Below, one piece after another: positions 17,541 through 25,387 of a stretch of 64,000 nt of DNA. This stretch comes from Bacillota bacterium (GTDB lineage: Bacteria > Bacillota > UBA4882 > UBA8346), in contig JARKQY010000011.1 in NCBI GenBank assembly GCA_029974635.1, positions 81,375 to 145,374 on the forward strand, given 5' to 3'. Position numbers and translations under genes: made by a program. The notes below the pieces were generated by a model that was given only the letters and a program-made list of their open reading frames with translations, was not told where the DNA came from and did not search any database. Position 1 is the first letter of the stretch; every line of letters starts with the position of its first letter.

Positions 17541-17600
17541 CGTAGCGCAGCTACAATTTAAAATCGTCCCCACAAGCTTGTCAAAAAAGTGAACTTTCTA
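17541..17600 (+). repeat. Two-hairpin intercistronic repeat, copy 1 (degenerate)
   Basis: CGTAGCGCAGCTACAATTT with AAAATCGTCC matches the better copies at 26505-26578 and 29643-29710. The short palindrome is kept; the longer hairpin is decayed. It lies just upstream of the HPr gene. Confidence 0.6.
17556..17584 (-). promoter_or_regulatory. Possible promoter of the PTS operon
   Basis: On the minus strand a perfect TTGACA (17584-17579) is followed after 17 bp by TTAAAT (17561-17556), a weak -10 box. It lies within the degenerate repeat upstream of ptsH. Tentative. Confidence 0.35.
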
Positions 17601-17910
17601 TAACCGTTACTATCTACTAAAATGATAACATGTGTGGTTTTTCCTGTATATTGCAACTATATCTCAGCTTCATGTGGCAAAAGTTTATACCATATAATAA
17701 TTTCATCATCGAGCTTGCAAAAAAATATACGCATTGCCTTTAATTTCAATCCGGACCATGCATTAAGCAAACGGTCTTGATTTTTGGCAATTTCTGTAAG
17801 AAATATTTCGGAACCAAATTGGAAATATTTTTCACCTTATTAAATGAAAAGATTACTGTATGCAATATGTCAAATCCAACCCGCCAGCATAGTTATTATG
17901 GAATTAGGGC
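17601..17910. other. Intergenic region, nothing recognised
   Basis: AT-rich sequence upstream of the PTS operon. I see no coding frame, sigma-54 promoter or clear regulator site. Confidence 0.5.
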
Positions 17911-17912
17911 AC

Positions 17913-17940
17913 AAAAAAACCTCTGAAACTTAAGAGGTTT
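17913..17940 (-). terminator. Rho-independent terminator (minus strand)
   Basis: On the minus strand an 8-bp stem, AAACCTCT (17940-17933) with AGAGGTTT (17924-17917), is followed by TTTT. It lies downstream of the tRNA-Ala gene. Confidence 0.75.
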
Positions 17941-18012
17941 AGTTAGAAAACTAGTTTTCCGGCAAGTTTTGCCCCGCCGCGTTTACAGCGTCATATCTCC
18001 CCCTTTAATATA

Positions 18013-18041
18013 AATAACCTCCTATTACCAGGAAGTTATTT
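18013..18041 (-). terminator. Hairpin following tRNA-Ala
   Basis: On the minus strand AATAACTTCCT pairs with AGGAGGTTATT (one G-U pair), followed by TATATT. It is close downstream of the tRNA and probably ends or processes its transcript. Confidence 0.55.
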
Positions 18042-18075
18042 GTTGAAAATCTATGTTTTAAATCCTTATTATCAT

Positions 18076-18151
18076 TGGTGGACTTGAAGGGATTCGAACC
18101 CTCGACCTCTGCGATGCGAACGCAGCGCTCTCCCAACTGAGCCACAAGCCC
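18076..18151 (-). tRNA. tRNA-Ala (CGC)
   Basis: A full 76-nt cloverleaf with encoded CCA. The acceptor stem GGGCTTG pairs with CAAGTCC and has the G3-U70 pair that identifies alanine tRNAs. The anticodon stem CTGCG/CGCAG encloses TTCGCAT, giving anticodon CGC. The T arm has GGTTCGAATCC. Confidence 0.95.
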
Positions 18152-18191
18152 ATAACAAAAATGCCTCAAGAAAAAAAAGTCTTTTCAGACT

Positions 18192-18365
18192 TTAACCGCG
18201 AAAAACACATGCTCCCCCGAAATGTGCATCCCATTTCTTACAATGATGAAGTTCTTTCAGGGATTTAGGTGTACCGCTCTCAATACAATTATCGTCTTGC
18301 TTGGCATATTTATCGCACGTACTACACACCTTTAATACTTCTTCATGTGATAAAGTGATAACCAT
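18192..18365 (-). CDS. Small cysteine-rich protein of unknown function
   Basis: A 57-codon frame on the minus strand: ATG at 18365 preceded by AGAGGTG at a good distance, stop at 18194-18192. The predicted protein starts MVITLSHEEVLKVC and has five cysteines: a CSTC pair at 14 and 17, then Cys 27, 42 and 53, with three His residues. This spacing suggests metal binding (zinc or iron). It lies between tRNA-Ala and the palindromic element near 18531. I do not recognise a family. Confidence 0.6.
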   Translation of the reverse strand: MVITLSHEEVLKVCSTCDKYAKQDDNCIESGTPKSLKELHHCKKWDAHFGGACVFRG

Positions 18366-18530
18366 AACCGATCACCTCTCATGAACGAAAATAAGAAAAA
18401 GGAATGCGAACGTTTTTTACAATATTTTTATTATTATAACATGTAATTATTGAATTGCCAAGCATCAATATGAATTTTTCAGTTATTTCTTTACAATTCA
18501 TAATTGAGGCAACAATTGGTGACGGCTATC

Positions 18531-18649
18531 TAGTAAAGCGTTCTCTAAATAACTGGCAATTCAGATGAAGAACGTTTTACTAAAGTAGAGCGTTTCCGCC
18601 ATTTCTGAATGCCGTTTATTTACGAAACGCTCTACTAGAAGACGCTTTA
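18531..18649. repeat. Double-hairpin palindromic element
   Basis: Two adjacent hairpins that are also inverted copies of one another. Hairpin A: TAGTAAAGCGTTCT (18531-18544) with AGAACGTTTTACTA (18569-18582). Hairpin B: AGTAGAGCGTTTC (18584-18596) with GAAACGCTCTACT (18624-18636). The loop of B, reverse-complemented, closely resembles the loop of A (TAAATAA, GGCA, TTCAGA in order). A further AGAAGACGCTTTA at 18637-18649 is an inverted partner of TAAAGCGTTCT. Possibly a small non-autonomous mobile element. It abuts the methyltransferase stop codon. Confidence 0.65.
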
Positions 18650-19606
18650 ACCCTTTTTAGGATTCTTCTTCATCTCTTTTCGTAAGATGACAATATTTTG
18701 GTGGGTAATGTTAGAAATGAAACAATTTTTGATGGCATAGGGTTTTAGCGGCCGTTGGGTGGCTTTATTCCACCAAATTCTTAAACCTTTCCACCTGAAC
18801 CCTATTTCCTGCAAAGCTTGAGCTACCATTGTTCCCAGCGGTAAGTACTCCCCGCGATCAAAACGATCCCCTATCAACAAAACGAGATACCGGTCCGGTT
18901 TTAGTAACCTATAAAACTCTTGGCCGGCTAATTTCATCTTTAAAAGATATTCCTGGTAATCCCTACTGTTCCCCAGATCGCGGCTGTCTGTCGATTCCAT
19001 ATTAAAATTGGTTTCCTTTTTAAACCCAATGCGCCCGTGATTGCATCCATATGGCGGATCGGTAATTATCGCCGCAATTGATTCATCCGGAATTTCTTTC
19101 ATAATTTCCAAACAATCTCCCCAATAAATCCGGGATTGAATGGCCCGGCCGCCATTGTCTTTATCTTCCGAGAGAACGCCGTCATTAATAGAAAAAACAG
19201 TTGCAATGGTATTGTAAATGTGAATCCATGCCGGATTGAGTTCGATGCCAAGCGCATGCCGGCCGACTAATTCAGCTCCCAGAAGCGTGCTGCCGACTCC
19301 GGCAAATGGATCAAGCACAGTCTCCCCTGTTTTGGTGAAAAAGGAGATGATCTCCGCCATTAATTCCGGCGGTTTCATGGCACCGTGCTGCTTCCGCAAT
19401 GGAAACGTTACGTCCGGCGGAAAACTGGTTTCATAAATTGAATTTGTCCAATACAGCCATTGAGAACCATTTAAATCATTCAGACGATTTTCCAAATCAT
19501 GCCTCACTATCAAAAGAGTACTGGAATTTGTCGGGTTAAAATATATTTCACTTTCCGAGTCGCAAACTTTCGTTTTAGTATTTCCCAAAAATAAAAAAAC
19601 TTCCAT
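18647..19606 (-). CDS. DNA (N4/N6) methyltransferase, orphan
   Basis: A 319-residue amino-methyltransferase. A motif-X-like KPPELMAEIISFF segment precedes motif I (LDPFAGVGSTLLGAELVGR, about 99-118) and IGIELNP-like motif II; catalytic motif IV is ITDPPYG at about 184-190, followed by LVLLIGDRFD. DPPY implies methylation of adenine N6 or cytosine N4. No restriction endonuclease gene is adjacent. The start is uncertain: the ATG at 19606 lies within the hairpin that appears to terminate the upstream gene, and no ribosome-binding site precedes it. A downstream start would still keep all motifs. Confidence 0.82.
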   Translation of the reverse strand: MEVFLFLGNTKTKVCDSESEIYFNPTNSSTLLIVRHDLENRLNDLNGSQWLYWTNSIYETSFPPDVTFPLRKQHGAMKPPELMAEIISFFTKTGETVLDPFAGVGSTLLGAELVGRHALGIELNPAWIHIYNTIATVFSINDGVLSEDKDNGGRAIQSRIYWGDCLEIMKEIPDESIAAIITDPPYGCNHGRIGFKKETNFNMESTDSRDLGNSRDYQEYLLKMKLAGQEFYRLLKPDRYLVLLIGDRFDRGEYLPLGTMVAQALQEIGFRWKGLRIWWNKATQRPLKPYAIKNCFISNITHQNIVILRKEMKKNPKKG

Positions 19607-19631
19607 TATTATTAAATGAAATAATGGAAGT
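19592..19631 (-). terminator. Rho-independent terminator after the LptD-like gene, overlapping the methyltransferase start
   Basis: A perfect 12-bp stem (19599-19610 with 19620-19631, ACTTCCATTATT arm) with a 9-nt loop is followed on the minus strand by TTTTTTATTTTT. The methyltransferase ATG lies in the descending arm. Confidence 0.85.
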
Positions 19632-19657
19632 TAATATGCTTATTTGTTTCGCTAGGT

Positions 19658-20914
19658 TCAAAATGTTAACGCTGGCCCTATAGTCCAAGATTTGGCCACA
19701 TTATCCCACCCCAAATTGACCAACCAGCAACACGATTTGTAACTAAGCTTAAAATCCTGGTGAACCCAGTATTGCGGATCTGAATATCCGCCTCCTGTCC
19801 ATATAGGGGCCCCCATTACATTATACACACCTGAAAAATTTAATGAAAAGTTGGTGTTTAAGGGTATATTCCAATCATATATAAGATTCAGTCCCGGATA
19901 TACTTCAAAATCCCGGTAATCCGAAGGCCCGGAATAAGTGTCCAACCGTAACAAACCAAGTGTCAAATTATCAACCGGTTTATAGTCCAGCCGGTAACCG
20001 GCATAAATCCCGCCGTATTCCGTTCCCGAAGTACTCCGTTTGCTCAAATAACGACCCAGAAGGCCTAGTTGCCACCTGCCGCCCCAGCCTTCCCAGTATT
20101 TCCGGGTTATGGACAAACCCAATTGGCGTTCTTCAATACCTGTCAAAGACATCAAACCATCGGCAACAATTGAAATGTTCTTTGTATTATAAGATAAATC
20201 GTCTTTTATCTTCCAAGTGCCCTTAAGATCATTGGAAAGCATAACACGCTCCACTAAATTGTCGGTGATTTCGTACCCGAACCCTACGCCTACATCCGAG
20301 CTCCCCAATGATTCGATGTAAATATCAGTATGGAAATTGGTCTTCTGATTAAGGGAAGAGGATGTTTTAGTTTTAAAGATGATTCCCTTTATCTGATCAT
20401 AATCCAATTGGATGATGGGAAGGTCCCATTTTTTATTCATCTGAAAAGAGAAAACCGGCAGATAAAAAACCGGAACAACCCCAATATAAATAACGACTTT
20501 AGAGAGACGAACCCGATCATTATCAATGGTGACCTGAGCCGCTTTCAAATAATACTCGGGTTTCGGGCGGGGACAGCGAGTAACCTGAGTATCCGAGATG
20601 GTATTTATACTCTCCGTAATCGCAACACTTTTACCGGTTATATGATAATCGCGTTCCTCTCCCGCAACTGTTCCCTCAATTGAATTCCCGGAACCCATAT
20701 CATTTTCCAGGTCATAAGTGAAGGAGCCGATGGTAAATACAGCTTGATCGCTAATCACTTTTACCTTATCCGGAGCTGTAATGATACCTTGGTCCTTAAC
20801 ATATAATAACCGTTCGGTTTCCAATTGCAAACCGGAATTATTTACATTAACAATCACATTACCGATTGCTTCGAAAGAGTCATCGTTTCCCGAATAATTA
20901 ATGTGCGCCGCCAT
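19658..20914 (-). CDS. LptD-like outer-membrane LPS-assembly protein (short form)
   Basis: A protein with an N-terminal OstA-like domain (EAIGNVIVN, LETERLLYV) and a long C-terminal part of alternating beta strands ending in Phe (GPALTF), as in outer-membrane barrels. From the first ATG it has 418 residues, much shorter than enterobacterial LptD. The frame is open and meaningful upstream to about 21070, encoding a signal peptide (IIGIICLLVVCFLSPGIANA, cut before EE) and the first OstA strand (QFRLMAAHINYS), but no ATG, GTG or TTG is found there. So the true start is abnormal or a base is missing near the A-run at 21060-21064. Last gene of the lpx/lpt cluster; expected to insert LPS in the outer leaflet. 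Confidence 0.8.
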   Translation of the reverse strand: MAAHINYSGNDDSFEAIGNVIVNVNNSGLQLETERLLYVKDQGIITAPDKVKVISDQAVFTIGSFTYDLENDMGSGNSIEGTVAGEERDYHITGKSVAITESINTISDTQVTRCPRPKPEYYLKAAQVTIDNDRVRLSKVVIYIGVVPVFYLPVFSFQMNKKWDLPIIQLDYDQIKGIIFKTKTSSSLNQKTNFHTDIYIESLGSSDVGVGFGYEITDNLVERVMLSNDLKGTWKIKDDLSYNTKNISIVADGLMSLTGIEERQLGLSITRKYWEGWGGRWQLGLLGRYLSKRSTSGTEYGGIYAGYRLDYKPVDNLTLGLLRLDTYSGPSDYRDFEVYPGLNLIYDWNIPLNTNFSLNFSGVYNVMGAPIWTGGGYSDPQYWVHQDFKLSYKSCCWLVNLGWDNVAKSWTIGPALTF

Positions 20915-21203
20915 CAGCCTGAACTGATCATTTTCCAGTTTTACCGTGGTTGCAAAGGCTCCCCCCGGATCCGGAACAACAGTCTCCTCCGCATTTGCAA
21001 TCCCGGGGGATAGGAAGCAAACGACCAGTAAACAAATGATTCCGATGATTGCCCTGATTAAAATTTTAATTGCTTATACCTCCAATAATAACAAAATTTG
21101 TAAGTACATCTTTAACTTAATTCACTTTCTAAAAATACTTCGCAAGCTTTGATAAGGGGTCAGGCACGATTTGGGAAATATATTCAACTGCCAATTTAGA
21201 GCT

Positions 21204-22166
21204 TCAATATTCTTTTAGATGTAATTCGACAGGAGTATATATTCTTACCGGCTTGGCAACTTGTAAATAAAATTCAGTTCCCGCCGGAATTGTAGTTTCT
21301 TTTCCTTTAATAACCAAGCCCAGTAAAATTCCTCCCGGTCCAAAAGCCAGCATTCCCGCGGCACTGGCCCCCACCGCCAACTGACGCGACCGATCCATCT
21401 TCAAGGCCTTTGGGCCATAAAACAAGCGGACGGGTGTTGCATCGATAGCCCGGATTACTACGTAATCAACCATTAACTGCGCATCTCTTCCCAAATTATC
21501 CGGATGCCTGACCTCGCTTAAAACTCCTTGCCCCATGCTCCCCCGTGGAAAAAGAATGGCGTTGCCGTCAAAAATATCATCGGCTACAACCAGGCGAAAA
21601 TGATCCCCGGATTTGTTTTTTACGGAATCCAGTTCATCCAAAATACGGACTTTGATTAAAAGTCCCTCCGGAATATTAACCCAGCGTCCTTTGATGGCAC
21701 CGCCGGCGAAAACCTGGTCGATTAACTTCTCAACCCGCTGGGCAAACGGTCCTGAGTATACAGTGCCGAATAGATCCATCTCTAATTTTTCAAGCCTAGG
21801 CTTAATGGCTTTATAAGATTCCTCTTTATAAATCACCCATTCCAAAGCCTGAATTTTGTAAAACAAACAAATATCATAAGCCTGGTTAATATATAATAAC
21901 CTGTCAAGATAGCTAAGACGTTCCTCTAGAGTACCGCCGCGGTTTCTGCCAATCAATAAGTCTTCCAAAGCGTTTAACCGTTCCAGTAAACCGCCTTCGC
22001 TTACTTGACCGTAAACTTCTATTTCAATATCCCATAACCAATCCATTGGGCTTTTAAAAGAAGAATTTTGATAATTTAAAGCATCAGCCCGGATATGCAA
22101 AAGGCTACTGCTTACCAAGAGGATGGTTATCAGTAAACCACAGAATAGAATACGGTAAAAACGCAT
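21204..22166 (-). CDS. Secreted or periplasmic protein of unknown function in the LPS-transport cluster
   Basis: A 320-residue protein with a clear signal peptide (ILFCGLLITILLVSSSLLHIRADA). Residues about 40-160 contain repeated short helical units with the pattern ExYGxxxxGxLxxRLxxLE (three versions: EIEVYGQVSEGGLLERLNALE, LLIGRNRGGTLEERLSYLD, EMDLFGTVYSGPFAQRVEKL in outline). The C-terminal half is a beta-rich region with a Gly-rich hydrophobic stretch (ASAAGMLAFGPGGILLGLV). GGAGGAGG precedes the ATG. Its position between the SLH-barrel and LptD-like genes suggests an envelope role, but I recognise no family. Confidence 0.78.
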   Translation of the reverse strand: MRFYRILFCGLLITILLVSSSLLHIRADALNYQNSSFKSPMDWLWDIEIEVYGQVSEGGLLERLNALEDLLIGRNRGGTLEERLSYLDRLLYINQAYDICLFYKIQALEWVIYKEESYKAIKPRLEKLEMDLFGTVYSGPFAQRVEKLIDQVFAGGAIKGRWVNIPEGLLIKVRILDELDSVKNKSGDHFRLVVADDIFDGNAILFPRGSMGQGVLSEVRHPDNLGRDAQLMVDYVVIRAIDATPVRLFYGPKALKMDRSRQLAVGASAAGMLAFGPGGILLGLVIKGKETTIPAGTEFYLQVAKPVRIYTPVELHLKEY

Positions 22167-22179
22167 CCTGCCTCCTCCT

Positions 22180-22245
22180 AATACTTAAACCGCGTTCTGC
22201 AAGGCCTTGCCACAAGTAATTGCCGGATTCATGTTAAAAACGGAA
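22180..22245. repeat. Dispersed intergenic repeat, copy 2
   Basis: TTAAACCGCGT, CACAAG and TTGCCGGATTCATGTTAAAAA occur in the same order as at 11405-11530. The right part overlaps the last codons of the barrel gene. Confidence 0.45.
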
Positions 22246-23604
22246 AGATAGTGTTCCGGTAAGTAACGGGTTATCAAACTTGAGAAACTGGTAAGCCAGC
22301 CAGAGTGTAACCCAGTTATTGTACTCCACGCCAACGGATGTGGTACTGAACCAGCCGGTATTATTCTGATTATTCACTAGCGATTGATAAGTTAAAAAGG
22401 TCCAATAATCATTATAACGAAAGGAAACTCCGACACTCGCCTTGGTATCGGAAGGCCATAGATTATCCATACTAATAGTAGTCCGTTGATAAAGAAAGTC
22501 TATTCCACCGAATAACGAGGTCTGAGGAGCGATTTCCATGTTTCCTTGAATGTTTATCTGTAACGATTGCAAGGTTTTGCTGTTAATCTGATCCAAATCG
22601 ACCGGAGTTATCAAATTTGTTTGCCGGGCGTTAAAAACGGGCAGTCCGATATCCTTGACCTGGTTGGTTTTATGTAACAAGTCGTTGGAGAAAACTAAAA
22701 GTCCGCCGATTGACAGGCTCTGATTCAAATCACCGACAAATAATTCATCTTTATGTGCCAAATCCACGTTCAATTTTAAGAAGCCTTCTAAATTCAATGA
22801 TTCATTATACCGTAAAATGTTGTCAACTTGTTGAATCTGGCTTACCTCATCTAATAACGAAATAATTGAATCATTGATTCCCGGATCCGCGGACTTGCTA
22901 TTTACACTAAAAATTCCTCCGATTGGAAACAAATAATACCCTGTTAACGCCTGATCTTCCGCAGGAAGACTCCCCTTTAATACCAGGTATGAGGAACTCA
23001 ATTGCGGCTGGTAAAGAATATTGAATGCTCCATTCTTGCTTTCCAGTACGTTGATGTAATTTGTTTTCAGGCTGTCCGAAGGGATGAAAAGGAATGATTT
23101 CCGTTGTAGATCCCGGTAATATTGTCCGTAATAATAGTGGAACTGGTGGTCATCCTGCGGTGATAAAATGACATCCAAATCTTGGTAATCGTCGGATTTA
23201 CTGCTCACACCGCTTGGATTTGGGCTCACTTTGTAAACATCGGTAGTCTTGATTCCTAGATTTGCCAACTCTTTTTGAAATTCAATCATAAGTGTTTGAA
23301 GAGATTCAACAATTCTTGAAGGCAAGTTAAAATCGTCATTTTTACTTTTAAGGTATAGAATTATTTGCTTTAGATAATATGCCAGTTCCAGCCGGGATAA
23401 ATCATGTCCCGCACGTACCCATTCTACGGGATAATCCTTAATTAACTCTTCCTTGGCTAATAATTCCATGCTATGATACACCCAGTCCTCGTTAACTCTA
23501 ACTGGATCTGATTGTTTAGCGTTAAGATCCTGGGAAAATCCTAATACCAGCCCAATAATTAGCAAAGACGACTGAATCAGTTTGCAGATCAAACACCGGT
23601 TCAT
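22234..23604 (-). CDS. Outer-membrane beta-barrel protein with SLH-like N-terminus
   Basis: A 456-residue exported protein. A signal peptide (SSLLIIGLVLGFSQDLNA) is followed by one SLH-like unit (EDWVYHSMELLAKEELIKDYP then LSRLELAYYL), which in such proteins can bind peptidoglycan. After a short helical linker the rest is strand-rich and ends LTGTLSFRF with a terminal Phe, as in outer-membrane barrels. I chose the ATG at 23604, after AGAGG; a longer frame to 23637 lacks a site. It resembles OmpM-type SLH porins of diderm Bacillota in layout and may tether the outer membrane to the wall. Confidence 0.78.
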   Translation of the reverse strand: MNRCLICKLIQSSLLIIGLVLGFSQDLNAKQSDPVRVNEDWVYHSMELLAKEELIKDYPVEWVRAGHDLSRLELAYYLKQIILYLKSKNDDFNLPSRIVESLQTLMIEFQKELANLGIKTTDVYKVSPNPSGVSSKSDDYQDLDVILSPQDDHQFHYYYGQYYRDLQRKSFLFIPSDSLKTNYINVLESKNGAFNILYQPQLSSSYLVLKGSLPAEDQALTGYYLFPIGGIFSVNSKSADPGINDSIISLLDEVSQIQQVDNILRYNESLNLEGFLKLNVDLAHKDELFVGDLNQSLSIGGLLVFSNDLLHKTNQVKDIGLPVFNARQTNLITPVDLDQINSKTLQSLQINIQGNMEIAPQTSLFGGIDFLYQRTTISMDNLWPSDTKASVGVSFRYNDYWTFLTYQSLVNNQNNTGWFSTTSVGVEYNNWVTLWLAYQFLKFDNPLLTGTLSFRF

Positions 23605-23652
23605 AATTCTAACCTCTTTTACAATCTTTTCCGACATTCCAAAAGCCTTATT

Positions 23653-24066
23653 TTATATCCCTTTGAAAGGAGAAAAATCCGGATACTTTTTTAAAAACCG
23701 TTCCGCCAAAATTACTGCCACGTAATCATCATAAGGTTCGCGCGGAATTCTTAAACCCAAAGGGAGAATTCTGGCCAATCCGCGGGTATTTTCCTTTACA
23801 TACCGATAGCGCCCTTCCAAACTGGATTTATCCTCGTCAACCATTACCACCGGAACCCCAATCTCCGACACCAAAGCGGAATGTATTTCTTTGCTATTGG
23901 TCCGGTCACCTATCACAATTACAGAAACAGTAAATTCACTACATAATCCGTTGACAATACCGGTTAACCTAGAGGTATTCACAATCAGTTTTTTAACAAC
24001 AACACTCTTATTGGTAACGACAGCTAATCCGCATTTTGTATTTCCCGGATCAACGGCCAGAATCAT
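23653..24066 (-). CDS. RuvX/YqgF-like RNase H-fold protein
   Basis: A 137-143 residue protein with an RNase H-like fold: it opens ILAVDPGNTKCGLAVV (first catalytic Asp), continues with VSVIVIGDRTNS and VPVVMVDEDKSSLEGR (Glu/Asp strand), and ends with DDYVAVILAERFL (last Asp pair). This matches pre-16S rRNA nuclease/Holliday-junction resolvase-like proteins, though it is divergent. Start uncertain: GTG at 24084 overlaps AAGGAG, while the ATG at 24066 is far from it. It lies between the DUF3084 and SLH-barrel genes in an envelope cluster, an unexpected place for a nuclease. Confidence 0.7.
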   Translation of the reverse strand: MILAVDPGNTKCGLAVVTNKSVVVKKLIVNTSRLTGIVNGLCSEFTVSVIVIGDRTNSKEIHSALVSEIGVPVVMVDEDKSSLEGRYRYVKENTRGLARILPLGLRIPREPYDDYVAVILAERFLKKYPDFSPFKGI

Positions 24067-24091
24067 GAACTGGATATGGATCACTCCTTAT

Positions 24092-24143
24092 AGAAGTGTG
24101 ATAAACCTTATTCTTAACAAAAAGTGCACACACACTTCTTCCT
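24092..24143 (+). repeat. Dispersed palindromic repeat R1, copy 1
   Basis: GAAGTGTG at the left and CACACTTC at the right can pair; the inner part ATAAACCTTATTCTTAAC is shared with a second copy at 53618-53664. Located between the DUF3084 gene and the RNase H-like gene. Confidence 0.65.
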
Positions 24144-24150
24144 AAAAAGT

Positions 24151-25326
24151 TTACGAAGGGGTTAATAATCGCAATAGGTATCTCACCTTAAATGAATCCA
24201 CCCGGTAAATATCAGTAGTCGCTATCAGTTCAACCGTAAATAATCCCTCTTTTCGCTCCTTAATTTGGTTGATGATTTGAACTACTTCGGAGATGGAAAT
24301 TAAGTCCTTCAAATTAGATCCTTCCGTCAAGATTCCTTTTTCAATCGCTTTATTATTCGCTAGTAACAATAAACCGATTAGTTTGTCTCGGATTTCCGAC
24401 TCCGGTGTTGCGGCTGACACCTGAATGGCCTCAATGGTTTCACCCGCCTTAAATAGCAGTTGGTTTGGAAAAACCGCCAAGTTTATATTTACGGGTTCAC
24501 CGGTTAATGAATTTTTATCAATGATCACCCGTAGTACCGCTTTGGTCTTCATCCCGGCTAATTGACTACAGACCTGCTCAATTTGCTGGGGCACAGCTCG
24601 TAATGCGGAATTCTTCCCGGGAATACGGGCACCCCGTTTTAACGCAATCTCATCAGCCTCATTAAGTAAAGGCTTGATAACAGATTCAAAAATATCATCC
24701 TCGGACATACCTGTTTCCACTACTTTTGAAATCAAGATCTCACCCACATAAAAAATCATTGGTTGATCAACAATGGTTTTGTTTCGATCCTCGAGGCTTT
24801 TCAGCCATCCTTCCAAATTTTGAATTTGCTGATTTAACCGTGCTTCTTGCTGGATAAGATTGGTATTTTGAAGTTCCAGATCTTCTTTGATCCGGGTTAA
24901 ATTCGCCAGACGTTTTTGAGCTAAATCCAATTCCGTTTTTTTCTTGGTCAAATTTGCAACTGCGGTATTATACTGAGCCTCCGCCAGGTTGCGCTGGTTG
25001 GTAACCGCGGTAAGTTCCTGATGAAGCTTGTTATATTGATCTCTTTTCTCGGCAACTTCCCGGGTCAATATATTAACTCGCGCTTTGATGGTATTCAACT
25101 CGAAAATCGCCGTCCGGACATACTCCGACATCATCGTAAGAAACAACAACGTCAAACCGGCAATCACAAAACCGGTTAGCACGGTAATAATCATGGAAGT
25201 ATATTTGGGCCTTAATCCGAAAAGGCTAAGCCTTTTTTTTCCCACCCGCATTCCGACCCGATCACCTAATAAGGCGATGGAACCGCCGAATATGATGACG
25301 AACAAAATAATAGTCAGACTCAACAT
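24151..25326 (-). CDS. DUF3084 domain protein with coiled coil
   Basis: A 391-residue inner-membrane protein. Two membrane segments (about 2-20 and 46-68; the loop between contains GMRVGKKRLSLFGLRPKYT) are followed by a long coiled coil at about 75-190 and a C-terminal alpha/beta domain (about 195-390). This order matches DUF3084 proteins, found mainly in cyanobacteria and some diderm Bacillota, function unknown. GGAG lies 10 nt before the ATG. It is in line with lptF/G and the outer-membrane genes, so a role in envelope assembly is plausible, by context only. Confidence 0.82.
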   Translation of the reverse strand: MLSLTIILFVIIFGGSIALLGDRVGMRVGKKRLSLFGLRPKYTSMIITVLTGFVIAGLTLLFLTMMSEYVRTAIFELNTIKARVNILTREVAEKRDQYNKLHQELTAVTNQRNLAEAQYNTAVANLTKKKTELDLAQKRLANLTRIKEDLELQNTNLIQQEARLNQQIQNLEGWLKSLEDRNKTIVDQPMIFYVGEILISKVVETGMSEDDIFESVIKPLLNEADEIALKRGARIPGKNSALRAVPQQIEQVCSQLAGMKTKAVLRVIIDKNSLTGEPVNINLAVFPNQLLFKAGETIEAIQVSAATPESEIRDKLIGLLLLANNKAIEKGILTEGSNLKDLISISEVVQIINQIKERKEGLFTVELIATTDIYRVDSFKVRYLLRLLTPS

Positions 25327-25387
25327 TAAACGTATACTCCGAAAGAGTGACTTTTTGTGTACCTGATAAAGGCCTGAATCCTTGGAA

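Noticed and set aside
17517..17910. Sigma-54 promoter or RAT antiterminator for the PTS operon
   Set aside because: No GG-N10-GC element and no RAT-terminator overlap could be found.
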